From positions 19,541,525 to 19,605,524 of the forward strand of contig NC_063446.1 in NCBI RefSeq assembly GCF_020379485.1: a stretch of DNA of 64,000 bases. The letters run 5' to 3'. The position numbers and the translations under genes are program-made. The notes under the pieces were generated by a model. The model was not told where the DNA came from. It saw only the letters and a program-made list of their open reading frames with translations, and made no database searches. This document shows, piece after piece, positions 37,001-47,288 of the stretch; positions within the stretch are counted from its first letter, which is position 1, and every line of letters starts with the position of its first letter. Source of the stretch: Brassica napus (taxonomy: Eukaryota > Streptophyta > Magnoliopsida > Brassicales > Brassicaceae).

Positions 37001-38594
37001 CGGCATCAGAAGGCTCAGAGGAGGACAAAGAGTCGTCCTCGTCGTAGCCGCTGTGATAGTCTTCTCCGGTGTACATCTTGTAATAGCTGCACAAAAACAA
37101 ATGATATCAATCTCGGTATCTTATTCCTTATTGTATCATACTGATCAATAGTGGAAAAACTTGAGAGTTTCGATCTCTCCCCAGACAGTAGGCAACGAAG
37201 TCTGGGTAAACAATTTACGTGTGTTCTTTATTGTTTTTGATTGAACACAAACGAAATCGAATCAAGCGCGTAATCGATTGAACTAAAACGGTTAGGATTG
37301 ATCAAAATTGAATCTCGGTTCTTTAACATATGTGTGTTTAGTGCTTATACAGAGACTCAGAGCATTCAATAGATTTTGGTTTCGAATTAAGCTAGACAAG
37401 GAAATAGAAACCAAAAAGAAAACAGTAAATTAAGGTCCAATGAGGATGAATAAGCATAATAGTGCGGCTAATATAAAAGTGATCATATACCGTTTGACGT
37501 CGTCCCGGGTCAAACATATTCAAGGCATATCAACACGTTCCAACCATTATAGACGATATTAACACACATCCAAAATAAAACTGAAGTGAAATCTGATTTC
37601 AAAATTTATTTTGTTTTTGCTGCTTTGTGTTTATTTTGTTTTTTTTTTAACTTCAATTACACTGTTTCAACTTTATCTTGTTTTTGGTGTGTTCAAGATC
37701 AAGAATCATGGAGTACCGGAGACAACCGTCAATAAAATGCTAGCCGTAGCAAGAGAGTTTTTCCATCAACCGGAGAGCGAAAGGATGAAACATTACTCGG
37801 CAGATTCAACAAAGACTACGAGAGTCTCCACCAGTTTCAATGTCAGCACTGACAAAATCTTGAACTGGAGAGACTACCTTCGACTCCATTGCTTTCCTAT
37901 CCAAGATTTCATCAACGAGTGGCCCGAAAATCCAGTCTCTTTCAAAGAGATCACAGCCGAATACGCCACAAGCGTTAGAGCCTTGGTCTTGAGACTTCTG
38001 GAGGCAATATCTGAGAGCTTAGGACTTGAAAGGGACCATATAAGCAATAGATTAGGCACACACGCTCAACACATGGCCTTTAACTACTATCCTCCGTGTC
38101 CTGAGCCCGAGCTAACTTACGGACTTCCCGGCCATAAAGACCCAACGGCTATCACTGTCCTTCTTCAGGACCAAGTCTCTGGTTTGCAAGTCTTTAAGGA
38201 TGATGAGTGGGTAGCTGTTTATCCTATCCCCAACACTTTCATTGTCAATATTGGTGACCAAATGCAGGTTAGAACGATCTAGATTCTTCTGTTTTCTCAA
38301 TCTGTTGTGCTAAATTGTGTTTTATATTTTTCCTACAAGGTCATAAGCAATGAAAGATACAAGAGTGTGCTTCACAGAGCTGTCGTGAACACCGAGAAGG
38401 AGCGGTTATCGATTCCAACATTCTATTTTCCATCTACAGATGCAGTGATTTCTCCAGCACAGGAGCTGATCGATGGACAAACCTCCCCTGCTGTTTACAA
38501 AAGCTTTCCGTTTGTTGAGTATTGGGACAAGTTTTGGGACAGATCTCTCGCTACTGCGAGCTGTCTCGACGCTTTCAGAGCTTCAACAACCTAA
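28024..38594 (+). CDS. DLO1: DMR6-like oxygenase DLO1 (salicylate 3-hydroxylase)
   Basis: A soluble 2-oxoglutarate/Fe(II) dioxygenase. Arabidopsis DLO1/S3H hydroxylates salicylate to 2,3-dihydroxybenzoate, lowering salicylate and restraining immunity and senescence. Exons: 28024-28251, 37698-38267 and 38340-38594. Introns have GT..AG ends and phase 0, and the exons join to 350 residues, the expected family length. Visible parts: DIOX_N domain (IPLIDLRDLHG, HGFFQ|IKNHGVPE), then the jelly-roll core with Fe ligands H222 and D224 (GLPGHKDP) and H278 (VLHRAV), and the 2-oxoglutarate-binding R288-x-S290 (RLSIP). The C-terminus (FVEYWDKFW..CLDAF) fits DLO1 better than DLO2 or DMR6. The frame is intact and all ligands are present. 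Intron 1 is about 9.4 kb, swollen by a copia element, a SINE and other repeats, so expression may be altered. Confidence 0.88.
29136..29305 (+). mobile_element. tRNA-derived SINE, 13-bp TSD
   Basis: A short retroposon of about 170 bp. It begins GCTTACAGCTGTGAGTACC and has a pol III B-box-like GAGTTTGAATCCC. It ends TATAATTC plus poly-A. A 13-bp duplication ATCGTTGAAAAGG flanks it at about 29122-29134 and 29306-29318. It contains repeated ACACGTGGC words. SINEs are mobilised by LINE machinery and encode no protein. The A-box is poorly matched, so family assignment is open. Confidence 0.82.
29769..29870 (-). repeat. Inverted partial copy of DLO1 exon 1/intron 1 junction
   Basis: This is the reverse complement of 28192-28297. 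It includes TTACCTGGAAGAAGCCAT (the exon 1 donor region read backwards), GTGGAACATGCATGAGCAAT and CCGGCTCGATT. Similarity spans the last ~60 coding bases and the first ~45 intron bases with several mismatches and one gap. It is not coding. In the primary transcript it lies about 1.5 kb downstream of its complement and could pair with it over the splice donor. Confidence 0.85.
29979..30126. repeat. 74-bp tandem duplication
   Basis: ACTTAACATATGTCAAAAT begins two near-identical 74-bp copies (about 29979 and 30053), each continuing AATAATCTGAAAAATAAAAA. AT-rich and non-coding. Confidence 0.85.
30473..30570 (+). mobile_element. Truncated A-tailed retroposon
   Basis: About 98 bp beginning AAGTGCCGGGATGGAAGGC, containing GGCTTACCGCCTGGAAACC, and ending in A-rich sequence. 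It is flanked by CAAAAACAATAAG (about 30460-30472 and 30571-30583). Probably a 5'-truncated SINE-type insertion. The A-rich target duplication weakens the case. Confidence 0.45.
31040..31605 (+). repeat. 5' LTR of copia element in DLO1
   Basis: It starts TATGGATG (canonical TG lost to TA) and ends CGGTTCTTAACA. Relative to the 3' LTR it lacks about 120 bp between GATTACAG and AGAGTCCTCCTCG. Confidence 0.9.
31608..31620 (+). other. Primer-binding site (initiator tRNA-Met)
   Basis: TGGTATCAGAGCC, two bases after the 5' LTR, complementary to the 3' end of plant initiator tRNA-Met, as in most copia elements. Confidence 0.9.
31706..32392 (+). pseudogene. copia gag, N-terminal capsid part
   Basis: The start is METSV-like, followed by FDESGDFGMWKFKMLMQLKL and a UBN2-type gag core (LEGDYQTKTLPNRIYLK, ILTSLPPQHDSLVHTLKYG). 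The product would form the virus-like particle shell. The frame ends at a TAG near 32390, just before the zinc-knuckle segment, which continues in another frame, so gag is broken here. Confidence 0.85.
32439..36003 (+). pseudogene. copia gag zinc knuckle and pol polyprotein, multiply broken
   Basis: Zinc knuckle CWSCGMEGHFKHDC begins at 32478. Protease DSG follows near 32631 (WVLDSGCSFH). The GAG_pre-integrase region has HFRLGHMSLKN, with integrase at about 33170-33850 (DDYSKKIW, HTDNGLEFSN, NGVAERMNRT). Reverse transcriptase runs from about 34200 (RLIAKGFTQVEGVDY, LKKSLYGLKQ, HVDDMLIAA). RNase H lies at 35570-35890 (FCDSDYSTD, TTEVEYMALSEA, HDRTKHVANKFHFIRD). Breaks: TGA at 32697, TAG at 32772, TGA at 33849, a TAA near 33933, frameshifts near 34590 and 34800, and a frameshift at MYAMI|GTRPD in both copies of an internal 309-bp duplication. 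Domain order is integrase before RT, diagnostic of Ty1/copia. Confidence 0.9.
34824..35421 (+). repeat. 309-bp tandem duplication inside copia RT
   Basis: GATGAAGGACTTGAGACCAG and the following ~270 bp recur exactly 309 bp downstream, to the word GGAACTAGACCAGAC. The copies differ at several bases, so the duplication is not brand new. Confidence 0.92.
36194..36574 (-). CDS. Antisense Pro-rich open frame between copia pol and 3' LTR
   Basis: A 126-codon open frame on the strand opposite pol, with PPPLKSPSPEPARIPSLDLL and a run of P-D-P-P-V-V-P residues, then a Q/T/P-rich part and a more hydrophobic C-terminus. I recognise no domain. Extra antisense frames at this position are known in some plant LTR elements, for example Grande. 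It may instead be a captured host exon or a chance frame. Function unknown. Confidence 0.3.
   Translation of the reverse strand: MYETPPHCLNNSTRHCESNDKQLPPPLKSPSPEPARIPSLDLLIINPDVPRSPTLILPEDFKFPDPPVVPQNITDPNQSNTTPTNPIEPQQQHTTLKICKSLSFLVLIQPKLITRNLDMLLLISSR
36650..37328 (+). repeat. 3' LTR of copia element in DLO1
   Basis: It starts TGTGGATGCTGTGTC and ends GGTTCTTTAACA. It keeps the central ~120 bp missing from the 5' copy and is preceded by the purine-rich tract. Confidence 0.92.
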
Positions 38595-38676
38595 CGAGTG
38601 TCTGTCTACTGGTCCTTTAGTAATTGTACGTCAATTCAAAACTCCTCTGTAAGCGATTTATGTAATAAGGATGGTT

Positions 38677-38799
38677 TCATACATAAGAGAGAGAGAGCCT
38701 GTTTGGCAACAGAGTCTGCTCTAGTATTGTATGAGACCTAAGTTTACGTATGAAACCTAAGTTTATTTGAATGAAATATTTGCTTCACAAAAAAAAAAA
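38677..38799 (+). mobile_element. Small A-tailed insertion in DLO1 3' region
   Basis: About 123 bp ending TTGCTTCAC plus poly-A and flanked by AAGGATGGTT at 38667-38676 and 38800-38809. It contains repeats of ACCTAAGTTTA. The A-tail and target duplication suggest LINE-mediated retroposition. No pol III boxes are visible, so the source RNA is unknown. It lies about 80 bp after the DLO1 stop codon and may form part of the 3' UTR. Confidence 0.6.
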
Positions 38800-38809
38800 A
38801 AGGATGGTT

Positions 38810-39650
38810 CAAGAACAGTTTTGTTTCTAAAGAATAATAGCAAATCTGCTTGAATAATGAAACAAACTTCCACCACTAGATGGTTTCCTGATAATAACTT
38901 CAACCGGTTATTTAATAAAAATTATATTTTTAATTTTTGGTTCATTAATTTTTTTAAAGCTAGTATAAACTAGCTTTTAATTTATTTATTTTTCTTCAGT
39001 CTGATTATATTCAGATTTAGTTTAACTTAATAGCACTAATTTTATATTTTGAAATAATAATTTATCCACTTTACATTTAATTTTAAAATAAAATTTTATT
39101 AAATTTTAGGTTTTTGGGTTTTATTTAAAAATATCTATCTCATGAAAAATATTAATTAACCTAACAAATCGACAGCTCAATTAAATTACTAAATTGCAAC
39201 TAAATTTTAAATTGGTTAAGTAATTTGAAAATTGATTAGTCTTATTCTTACATTGACATTGAATAATAAATTTAAATATAACTTTAAAATATTTAACTAT
39301 TTACGAAAAATTGACTGGTTGTCTTAGTTTTGTATATTTTAAAAATTAATTATAAAAAATTATAAATATTTTTTTAAAAAAATATCTTTGAAATAATAAT
39401 CTTAGAATACTACAATATTTATAAAAAACTTGTCAAAATATAAATATCTTTAATGAGTTTTCCATGTTAAAATATTTTTAATATTATAAATCATAAAATT
39501 TAGAGAACTTGTTTTATTTACATATGGTATATTTTAAAATTTCAGAAACATGAGAAATATATAGAAAAAGTTATTCATGAAGTATATCGTTTTTCAAAAA
39601 TTCAGTCTCGGATAATTGATGAACAAACTCTTCCCGAACTAAACTATGTA
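38810..39650. other. AT-rich spacer downstream of DLO1
   Basis: Very AT-rich, with no open frame of interest and no motif beyond homopolymer runs. Confidence 0.55.
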
Positions 39651-41919
39651 TACCACTACAAGAAAACAGGAAGATTCTGACGGCCGAAATCGTCGGAATA
39701 GACCGATTCCGACGAATTTCCGACTAACCCGTCCGTCGGTATCGTTTCGTCGGAAAAAAAAATTCGTCGAAATTTCGTCAGAACTTCCGACGACTTTCTG
39801 ACGAATACCGAGAAACGTCATTCTGACGAACTTCCGACGATATTACGATGCGGATACACAAGACCAGAGTTCATCGGAAAACTACGTACCGACGAAGAAC
39901 GTTCGTCGGACAATTCCGATGTAGAGTGTTCCTCGGTTTATTCCGACGAACTTTGGGCGTCGGAAATTACCGACGGACCACGTTGGTCGGAATATACCGA
40001 CGAACCACGTTCGTCGGTATATTCCGACGGAAATGTGGTTTGTCGGTAAATTCCGACGGATATATGTCCGTCGGTATATTCCGACGACCATTGTCCGTCG
40101 GTATATACCCATTTTTTTTTACAAATCAATTTTGCATTTTTATATATTTTTTGATATTAATAAATTTAAAAAATCGGAAATTTAAAACTAATAATATTAT
40201 AAAATTTAAATTCATAAAAACCGAAATAGGAAAAAAACATTCATAAAGTTTAAAATTCATACAAACCGAAATAGAAAAAAAAAACATTCCGAAAGTTTTA
40301 AAAAGCCGAAATAAACTAAGATGAACTCGAAGACATCAAACGATCTAGCTTCTGCATAATCTCGGTGTTGAACTTCTTCTGGGATGCCAACTCAGCAAGG
40401 ATAGTGGCATTCTCCGAACGGATAGTGGCATTCTCCGAAAGGATAGTGGTGTTCTGCTCCTCCAATGCCCCAATCCGTTCATCTTTGTCATGTAGCTCCT
40501 CGAGAATCATGGAATCGGCATACGGAGCTTGCGAAGAAGATGCCGGATACGAAGAAGCACGACGTGCCAACCCAACTAAACGGCCTCCTTTCCTTTTAGG
40601 AACCGCCTACAAAAATATTTAAAGTAAGTAAATAGAGACAAGTAAGTAATCGACATTATAAAAAAATATATTAATAAAAAAAAATTACCTTTTCAACCAT
40701 CTCATTTATTTGCAATAGAGACAGGTTGGTTGAAGCTCCCGTGGAGTCGCCGTCATCAGAGAGAGGCTGAGATTGAGAAACTATCTTAGCTTCCACCAAA
40801 TCAACTACACCTTTGATCACGGGGTCCTGAATTTGACCCGTCGTCTTGTTAGTGTGAGCCACCTTAATGAGTTGGAGACGATCAACGGGATTACCGTCAT
40901 TTGCTTCGATCCAAAAAAACCGCCATTATTAGCCAAGAAATATATAAAATATTTATTTAAAAAATATAAAGATAAATAATAATAAAAAACTTACAAGTTC
41001 ATCCTCCTTAGTAGACATGGAGCAAGCGCCGAGGTTGTGCACATACATACCTTTCCCGCCACGATCGCTCTTCCGGTTCCTGGAGTTCCTAGAAGACGTC
41101 TCTGCAGTGTCTTCCTTCTCCCAATGAGCTATCAACTGCTCCCACACCGCCCCGTTGATGAACCGTGGCTTCTTGTTCTTCTGCCAAACTGTCTTCCACG
41201 CGTTTATCTGCTTTGTGTAAGAGTCCATGGCCTTTTCGTTGAATTTCTTACGGACTGTTTCCGTAAGATCGGAGTGCCAGTTGAACTCTTGCTACAAAAC
41301 AAACACAATTTAATAAGTAAATATATGTAAAAAATGTAAAAACTTTAAAAAAAATGAAGAGTTACTATACCGCAAACTGACGAAACCACAACTCTCGTTC
41401 GTCGGAAGGGATCACACTCCACTTTGGATATCCAAAACGGAGCATGGAGTACATCATCTGGTTGATGCTCCGGCTAATGCCATTTTTCGACTTGGTGAAC
41501 CTTTAAAAAAAATACAAGTTAGCAAGTTAATTAAAGGAAAAAATATAACGGTACAAATAAAAAAAATACTATCCAAGTGCTATGGCCTCGTCGTGGGTTG
41601 GGTTGGAGAAACGGGAGATGCTCTCGACCTGGTTGTTGAACCAATAGATGAACCGGCATGACCCCCAGATCCTGTTGAGCAGCAGCGTGAGGGGCAACGT
41701 GAGGGGCAGAGGGAGCTGGAGCGGGAATATATGCGGGAACCGAGTCATGAGACGATACCGATGCACGGGAACCGCTCACCGAACTACGTCGAAGACGGGC
41801 TGCGGGGCGGGCTTCATCCTCGGCCCTAAAAAAAAAAATTTAACGCATCAAACATATTTTCATTTATATATTTACAAAAGGTTTTATAAACGTTTTAAAA
41901 AAAACTATTAAACCTTTTA

Positions 41920-42400
41920 TATATATATATATATATGTATACAAAATTATAAAAAATTTATAAATATAGAAAAATGTTGTTAAAAATTTATAAATGAAGA
42001 AAAATGTTGTTAAATATTTATATTTTTTAAAAAAAAACGTTTTATTATACATAGTTTATTAGTGGAAACTTAAAAAAAAATTATAAAAAATTTTAAATTT
42101 TTTATTATACATGATTTACATATATATATATATATGTATACAAAATTATAAAAAATTTATAAATATAGAAAAATGTTGTTAAAAATTTATAAATGAAGAA
42201 AAATGTTGTTAAATATTTATATTTTAAAAAAAAACGTTTTATTATACATAGTTTATTAGTGGAAACTTAAAAAAAATTATAAAAAATTTTAAAATTTTTT
42301 ATTATACATGATTTACATATATATATATATATATGTATACAAAATTATAAAAAATTTATAAATATAGAAAAATGTTGTTAAAAATTTTTAAAAAATTTTA
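41920..42400. repeat. About 195-bp AT-rich tandem repeats in TNPA-like intron 1 (C3)
   Basis: Two full copies and a partial third copy of a unit beginning with an (AT)n run and GTATACAAAATTATAAAAAA, through ATAGTTTATTAGTGGAAAC, to TTATTATACATGATTTACAT. Starts are near 41920, 42118 and 42313. Confidence 0.88.
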
Positions 42401-42530
42401 AAAACGTTTGAAAAAATCAAAAAACGTTTTTAAAAATCAAAAAACGTTTTTAAAAATAAAAAAACGTTTTAAAAAATCACAAAACGTTTTTTAAAATCAA
42501 AAAACGTTTTTAAAAATCAAAAAATGTTCC
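42395..42530. repeat. 20-bp minisatellite AAAACGTTTTTAAAAATCAA
   Basis: Six to seven copies of a near-20-bp word with A-rich spacers, directly following the larger AT-rich repeats and within the same intron. Confidence 0.88.
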
Positions 42531-42864
42531 AAAAAAAAACTAAAACAACAATCCAAACAACAATCCTAACTTATATATCCTAAACTATCCATTCAATCCT
42601 AAAATTTTCAATCAAACAACCTTAAATCCGAGATCAACTTCCAAAACCCTAAACAATTGATTAAAAAAAAGGTTTGGGATGATTCTTACATGATTTGGGG
42701 TTTGGGGAAGAGATATGAGGGTGAGGAGAGGATTCGCCGGTGAAGAGAGGTGGAGGAAGGCCGGAATCGCCGGAGAGGGGGAGAAATCGCCGGAGTGTTT
42801 GTGAGAGAGAGAGGCCGCGGAGATAACGAAGAAGGAAGGAGAAGGGTTTTTATTTCCGAGGATT

Positions 42865-43560
42865 CCGACGGACACGGGTTCGTCGGTATTCCGTCGGTAT
42901 AATTAAAATATACCAAATGCCGATTCGCGAAAATTTTCAAGCGGTTTGGTTCTCCCGGGCTAATTGAAATTCCGACGGAACGTGTCCGTCAGTATTTTCC
43001 GACGGACACATTCTGTCGGTATATTCCGACGGAATTCCGACGACTTAGTGTTTAGGGTGTTCATTTCAAGTTTCTAAATGCAAAATCCCAATCTTTGATA
43101 ATATATATAGTATTTGCATAAAGATTTAACAGTAAAAATGTTTTATAACACGATTTTACACAACAACATTTTTTGTAGTGTAAGCTTATATAAATATGAT
43201 TGTATAAGTATATAATGTTAAGATGAGATGTTATGAAAACAATGATATGCATACATAAATATTTTAATGAGTTGTTATATTTGAACTGTTGCGATCTAAT
43301 ACTATACTAAACACTTATTATGTGTTATTTTCATAGTTTTGGCATCTAAATTTATAGATTTTTATGATTGAAACTTTATAGAAAAACATGTCGTCGGTAT
43401 TTCGTCGGCAAATACCGACGACATTCCGACGAACTTGTCCAGTTCGTCAGAATGTCGTCGGTATTTTCCGACGAAATACCGACGACCTTTTCAATTTTCA
43501 ATGAAACCCGTTGTCGTCGCTATGTCGTCGGTATATTGCGAGGGATTTCCGACGGACCAT
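42865..43560. repeat. Internal TTCCGACGGA arrays of C3
   Basis: Two clusters (42865-43045 and 43388-43560) of TTCCGACGGA/CGTCGGAAT words between the transposase 3' end and the TNPA-like leader, with a roughly 340-bp AT-rich stretch between them. The word matches the element's ends. Confidence 0.75.
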
Positions 43561-43581
43561 TAAAAAAAAAAAAAAAAAAAA

Positions 43582-46500
43582 CTAATCAGAATCTTCTGAA
43601 TCTTCATCAAACTCCCCAACCTCGGCTTCCGGCTCTGAATGTACGACAACATCATGTCCAAACACAGTCAAATTCTCAACGAGTTGAACATTTTCCAAAT
43701 CTTCAACTGCCTGGGCGTTGCTGGTAGACTCTGGTTGCAATGGTTCATCATCATCAGAAGTTCCATCCACTCGTCCTCTTGGGTTGATTTGCGTTACAGT
43801 AACCCATGGATCATCTCTGTACGTCACCCGAGGGTAACTGATGTAGCACACCTATACATATCAATTATACAAGTATTAGTTCAATATATAACATTAATTA
43901 ATTATATTGGTAAAAAATTATGAATAGATTGACATACCTGATCAGCTTGCGAACCAAGAATGAAGGGATCATAATATTGAAGTTTCCGCCGCGAATGACT
44001 GATGTAACACCAAACGCATCAATCTTCACTCCTCTATCTGGGGTGGTGTCATACCAATCACAATAGAATACTACACAACGCAATCCAACCATTCCAGGAA
44101 ATTGGATTTCCAATATTTCTTTTATGTTGCCGTAGTAGACATCGTCACCAGAAGAAGATGAAACACCAGCATCATATGTTGTCTTAGAATGACCTTTCCT
44201 TGTGAATGCATATCCTCGCGTACAAAATTTAGGATATGATTTGACCACATAGTTTGGTCCCTGCACAAATTCGCGTATCCAATCATCGAACACAAGACCT
44301 CTGGCCAAACCATCATTCACCTATAAAAAAAAACATATATGATTGCAAAATTAATTAGTTTATATATATTAAATTTAAACAAATCATTTGCATAGGGTAA
44401 TATGAAATATGACTCACATAACTACGAAGCCACGCAGCAAATCCGTTATCTCTAAGTTGTCGAAGCTCATCTTCTGTTGCATGCCTGTGAGTCATACGCA
44501 ACTCCGCCATATATACACTATATACAAAAATATTATCAATATGAAATAAATTTATTGAATATTAATCTAACAATAAATGAATAAATATTTTTACCTCTCA
44601 TATTGTAGAACATCTTCACAGTTGGTGAGCAAATATGTTTGCAAATGAGCGTGCTCAGTGTCCGTAAGTCTCCGCTTCGTGAATTTTCCACTAAGTCGTC
44701 CTATTTCCTTGAACATGCTTGGGACAGTAACATGATATGTTGCTCTCTCCCCTCTATCATCATGCCGAGCAGGTCTTCGGTGTTTTGTTTGCACTTCTGG
44801 TGGAAAATAATTTTCAGCAAAGATTGCAGTTTCTTCATTGATCACCTGTGCCACTATAGATCCTTCCACCCTGCTTTGATTTTTGACCATCCTCTTCAGA
44901 TGATGCATATAACGCTAAAAAATATACATCCATCTGTACTGCACAGGACCACCAAGTTCCAATTCTCTTGCGAGATGAATAGCAAGATGTTCCATTACAT
45001 CAAAGAATGATGGAGGAAATATCTTCTCAAGGTTGCACATGCTGACTGGTGCGTTTGTCTTCAAATTATTAATACCCTCTTCAGTCACTACTCTGCTGCA
45101 TAAGTCGCGGAAAAAAACACTAATCCCTACATAGATAAAAGATATAATTTTCGTAAGTATTAAGTTTTTATAAGCATAATTGTTAAATATAAAAATAAAT
45201 TAAATTGTAAAAATATAATATACCTGCAATTGCTTCATGAACATTACGTGGCAATAATGCTGAAAAAGCAAACGGAAGGAGGCGCTGCATAATTACATGA
45301 CAATCATGACTCTTCAAGCCAGTAAACTTTCCTTCGCTTCTATCAACGCAGTTCCCCAAATTTGATGCATATCCGTCAGGAAATTTCACTTTATCTGTAA
45401 TCCAATCAAAGAACTCTTCTTTTCTAGCACCATCTAGCCGATAAATGGGAAAAGGGGCCGTACCGTTCTCATCAACGTGAAGTTCAGAACGATCACAAAT
45501 ATCGACTAAATCCAACCTTGACTTCAAATTATCCTTCGTTTTACCTTGGATGTTAAGGACTGTGTTCATCAGATTATCGAAGAAGTTCTTCTCAATATGC
45601 ATGACATCTAAATTATGCCGCAATAGATGACTCTCCCAATATGGCAGATCCCAGAAAATACTCTTTTTGTGCCAGTTATGTAGCTCTCCAACCGCATTGA
45701 CTCGAATGTTTTCATGTCCACCTACATCTGGCGTCCTTTCTGCATCAAAATACCTAAACTGCTTCAACAAATCTTTCCCACTAACTTCCTCAGGTGGACC
45801 ATCAAACACCTGCTTGTTCTTCGTAAACGAAGTCTTACTCCTGCGGTATGGATGATCAGGTGGTAGAAATCGTCTGTGACAGTCAAACCAACACGTTTTC
45901 CTTCCGTTCTTTAGTTGGAAAGCATCTGTGTCATCTTGACAATATGGACATGATAGCTTCCCATGTGTTGTCCATCCAGATAACATACCATATGCTGGAA
46001 AGTCACTTATTGTCCACATAAGTACTGCCCGCATCTGAAAGTTTTCTTTGCGCGAAACATCGTATGTCTCAAAACCATGCGCCCATAGTTGTTGCAACTC
46101 ATATATTAGTGGTTGAAGAAACACATCTAGTGATCTTTTAGGATGATCTGGCCCGGGGACGAGAATTGAGAGAAACAAAAACTCTCGTCGCATGCACAAG
46201 CTCGGCCGTAAGTTGTACGGTGTCACAATAACTGGCCATAGAGAATACTGCCTTCCATGCTTTCCAAATGGGCTGAAACCATCAGTAGATAATCCAAGAT
46301 AAACATTTCTTCTCTCTTCCGCAAATTCTGGATATGTTGACTGGAAATGTTTCCAAGCCTTTGCATCTGAAGGATGTCTAATCTCACCATTTGTGGAATG
46401 CTCTGCATGCCATCTCATTGCTTTTGCTGTGCGCTCACACTGATACAACCTCTTCAATCTTTCCGTCAAAGGCAAATACCACATTCTTTTGAATGGGATC

Positions 46501-47288
46501 GGAACTCTTCCCCTCGTCTCCTGATAACGAGGTTTCCCACAAAATTTGCATACATTCCGTGTCTCATCCGCTCTCCAGTAGATCATGCAGTTGTCAATAC
46601 ATACATCTATCACTTCATACGGTAGTTGAAGACCTGCAACAAGTTTCTGAACCTCGTAGTATGAACCCGGTGCAAGGTTATCCTCAGGTAGAATACCTTT
46701 GACAAAATCAGTAATCGCATCCATACATTCTTCAGCCAAATTATAGTCTGTCTTAATACCCATTAATCTAGTTGCAGATGATAAGACTGAATGACCATCT
46801 CTACAATTTTGATACAAAGGTTGTTTTCCTGCATCCAACATGTCAAAAAATCTCCTAGACTCGGGGTTTGGTTCTTCCCCTCTATAATGATCATGTACCA
46901 TCTGCTCAGTACCTACACCATAATCTATATCCGTTCTAGATTCTTCTAACCTAATATCAGGCTGAGGTTCACTAACAGGCTGAGGTTCGCTAGTACTACC
47001 ATATTCATAACCAGTTTCCCCATGAAGGTACCAAACTTTATAATTACGTGAAAACCCTTTCATATACAAATGAGTCCAAACATCAAATTCTTTTATAACC
47101 TTATTATTATTGCAAGAAGAGCAGGGACATCTTAACATACCACTTTTTGCATCCGGTTGCTGTTGAACAAGCCTCATGAATTCTCCAATCCCTTGAACGT
47201 ATTCTTCCGTAAGCAAATTGGTGTTCGGATCCAAATGAGGTTTATCCATCCACGAACGATAATAAACTTCTGAAGACATGATTTTCAC
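43582..47288 (-). pseudogene. TNP2-like transposase of C3, two lesions
   Basis: The CACTA transposase, acting in the nucleus on element ends. Exons: 47288-45224, 45128-44595, 44517-44418, about 44320-43950, and 43855-43582. Exon 1 is uninterrupted: Transpos_assoc with CPCSSCNN, Transposase_21 blocks DVCIDNCMIYW, LSTDGFSPFG, FPAYGMLSGWTTHG, HNLDVMHIEKNFFDN and KSHDCHVIMQRLLP. Then come DUF4218 (LEKIFPPSFFDVMEH, RVEGSIVAQV), DUF4216 (FPGMVGLRCVVFYCDWYD) and an acidic tail (EFDEDSEDSD). Lesions: TAG at 44915-44917 where Glu is expected (WMYIF*RYM), and a one-base frameshift near 43985-44000 before YYDPFILGSQADQ. TATAAATA lies near 47350. A partial transposase could still be made from exon 1. Confidence 0.88.

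Larger units (their letters stand above)
31040..37328 (+). mobile_element. Ty1/copia LTR retrotransposon in DLO1 intron 1, TSD TATGT
   Basis: A 6.3-kb copia element in the same orientation as DLO1. Flanks are TATGT at 31035-31039 and 37329-37333. The two LTRs are 566 and 679 bp. A primer-binding site TGGTATCAGAGCC lies at 31608-31620 and a purine-rich GTCAAGGTGGAGAT just before the 3' LTR. Gene order gag, protease, integrase, reverse transcriptase, RNase H identifies Ty1/copia. Many stops and frameshifts mean it is dead. LTRs agree at roughly nine positions in ten by eye, so the insertion is not recent. An additional segment with an antisense frame sits between RNase H and the 3' LTR. Confidence 0.95.
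28252..37697 (+). other. DLO1: Expanded intron 1 of DLO1
   Basis: The donor is CAG|GTAACT and the acceptor TTCAAG|ATCAAG, joining THGFFQ to IKNHGV without loss. Length is 9446 bp, of which 6.3 kb is the copia element. Other contents are a SINE, an inverted exon 1 copy, a 74-bp duplication and small retroposed pieces. No other host gene was recognised inside it. Confidence 0.85.
40316..42870 (-). pseudogene. TNPA-like gene of C3, start codon split by intron
   Basis: The leader exon ends AAATCAT before a GTAAGAATC donor (42689). After an 864-base intron the next exon begins GGCCGAGG, so ATG forms across the junction and the protein begins MAEDEARPAARLRRSS. Exons are about 42870-42690, 41825-41571, 41500-41374, 41291-40995, 40905-40689 and 40606-40316. 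Recognisable pieces: an Ala/Pro-rich N-terminus; a small exon INQMMYSMLRFGYPKW; plant-transposon core FNEKAMDSYTKQI, WEQLIAHWEKED; and a C-terminal coiled coil with repeats of SENATI. This is likely the protein that binds TTCCGACGGA repeats. The donor after exon 2 reads AT instead of GT (TTGG|ATAGT), which may be inactivating or a mis-set boundary. Confidence 0.7.
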
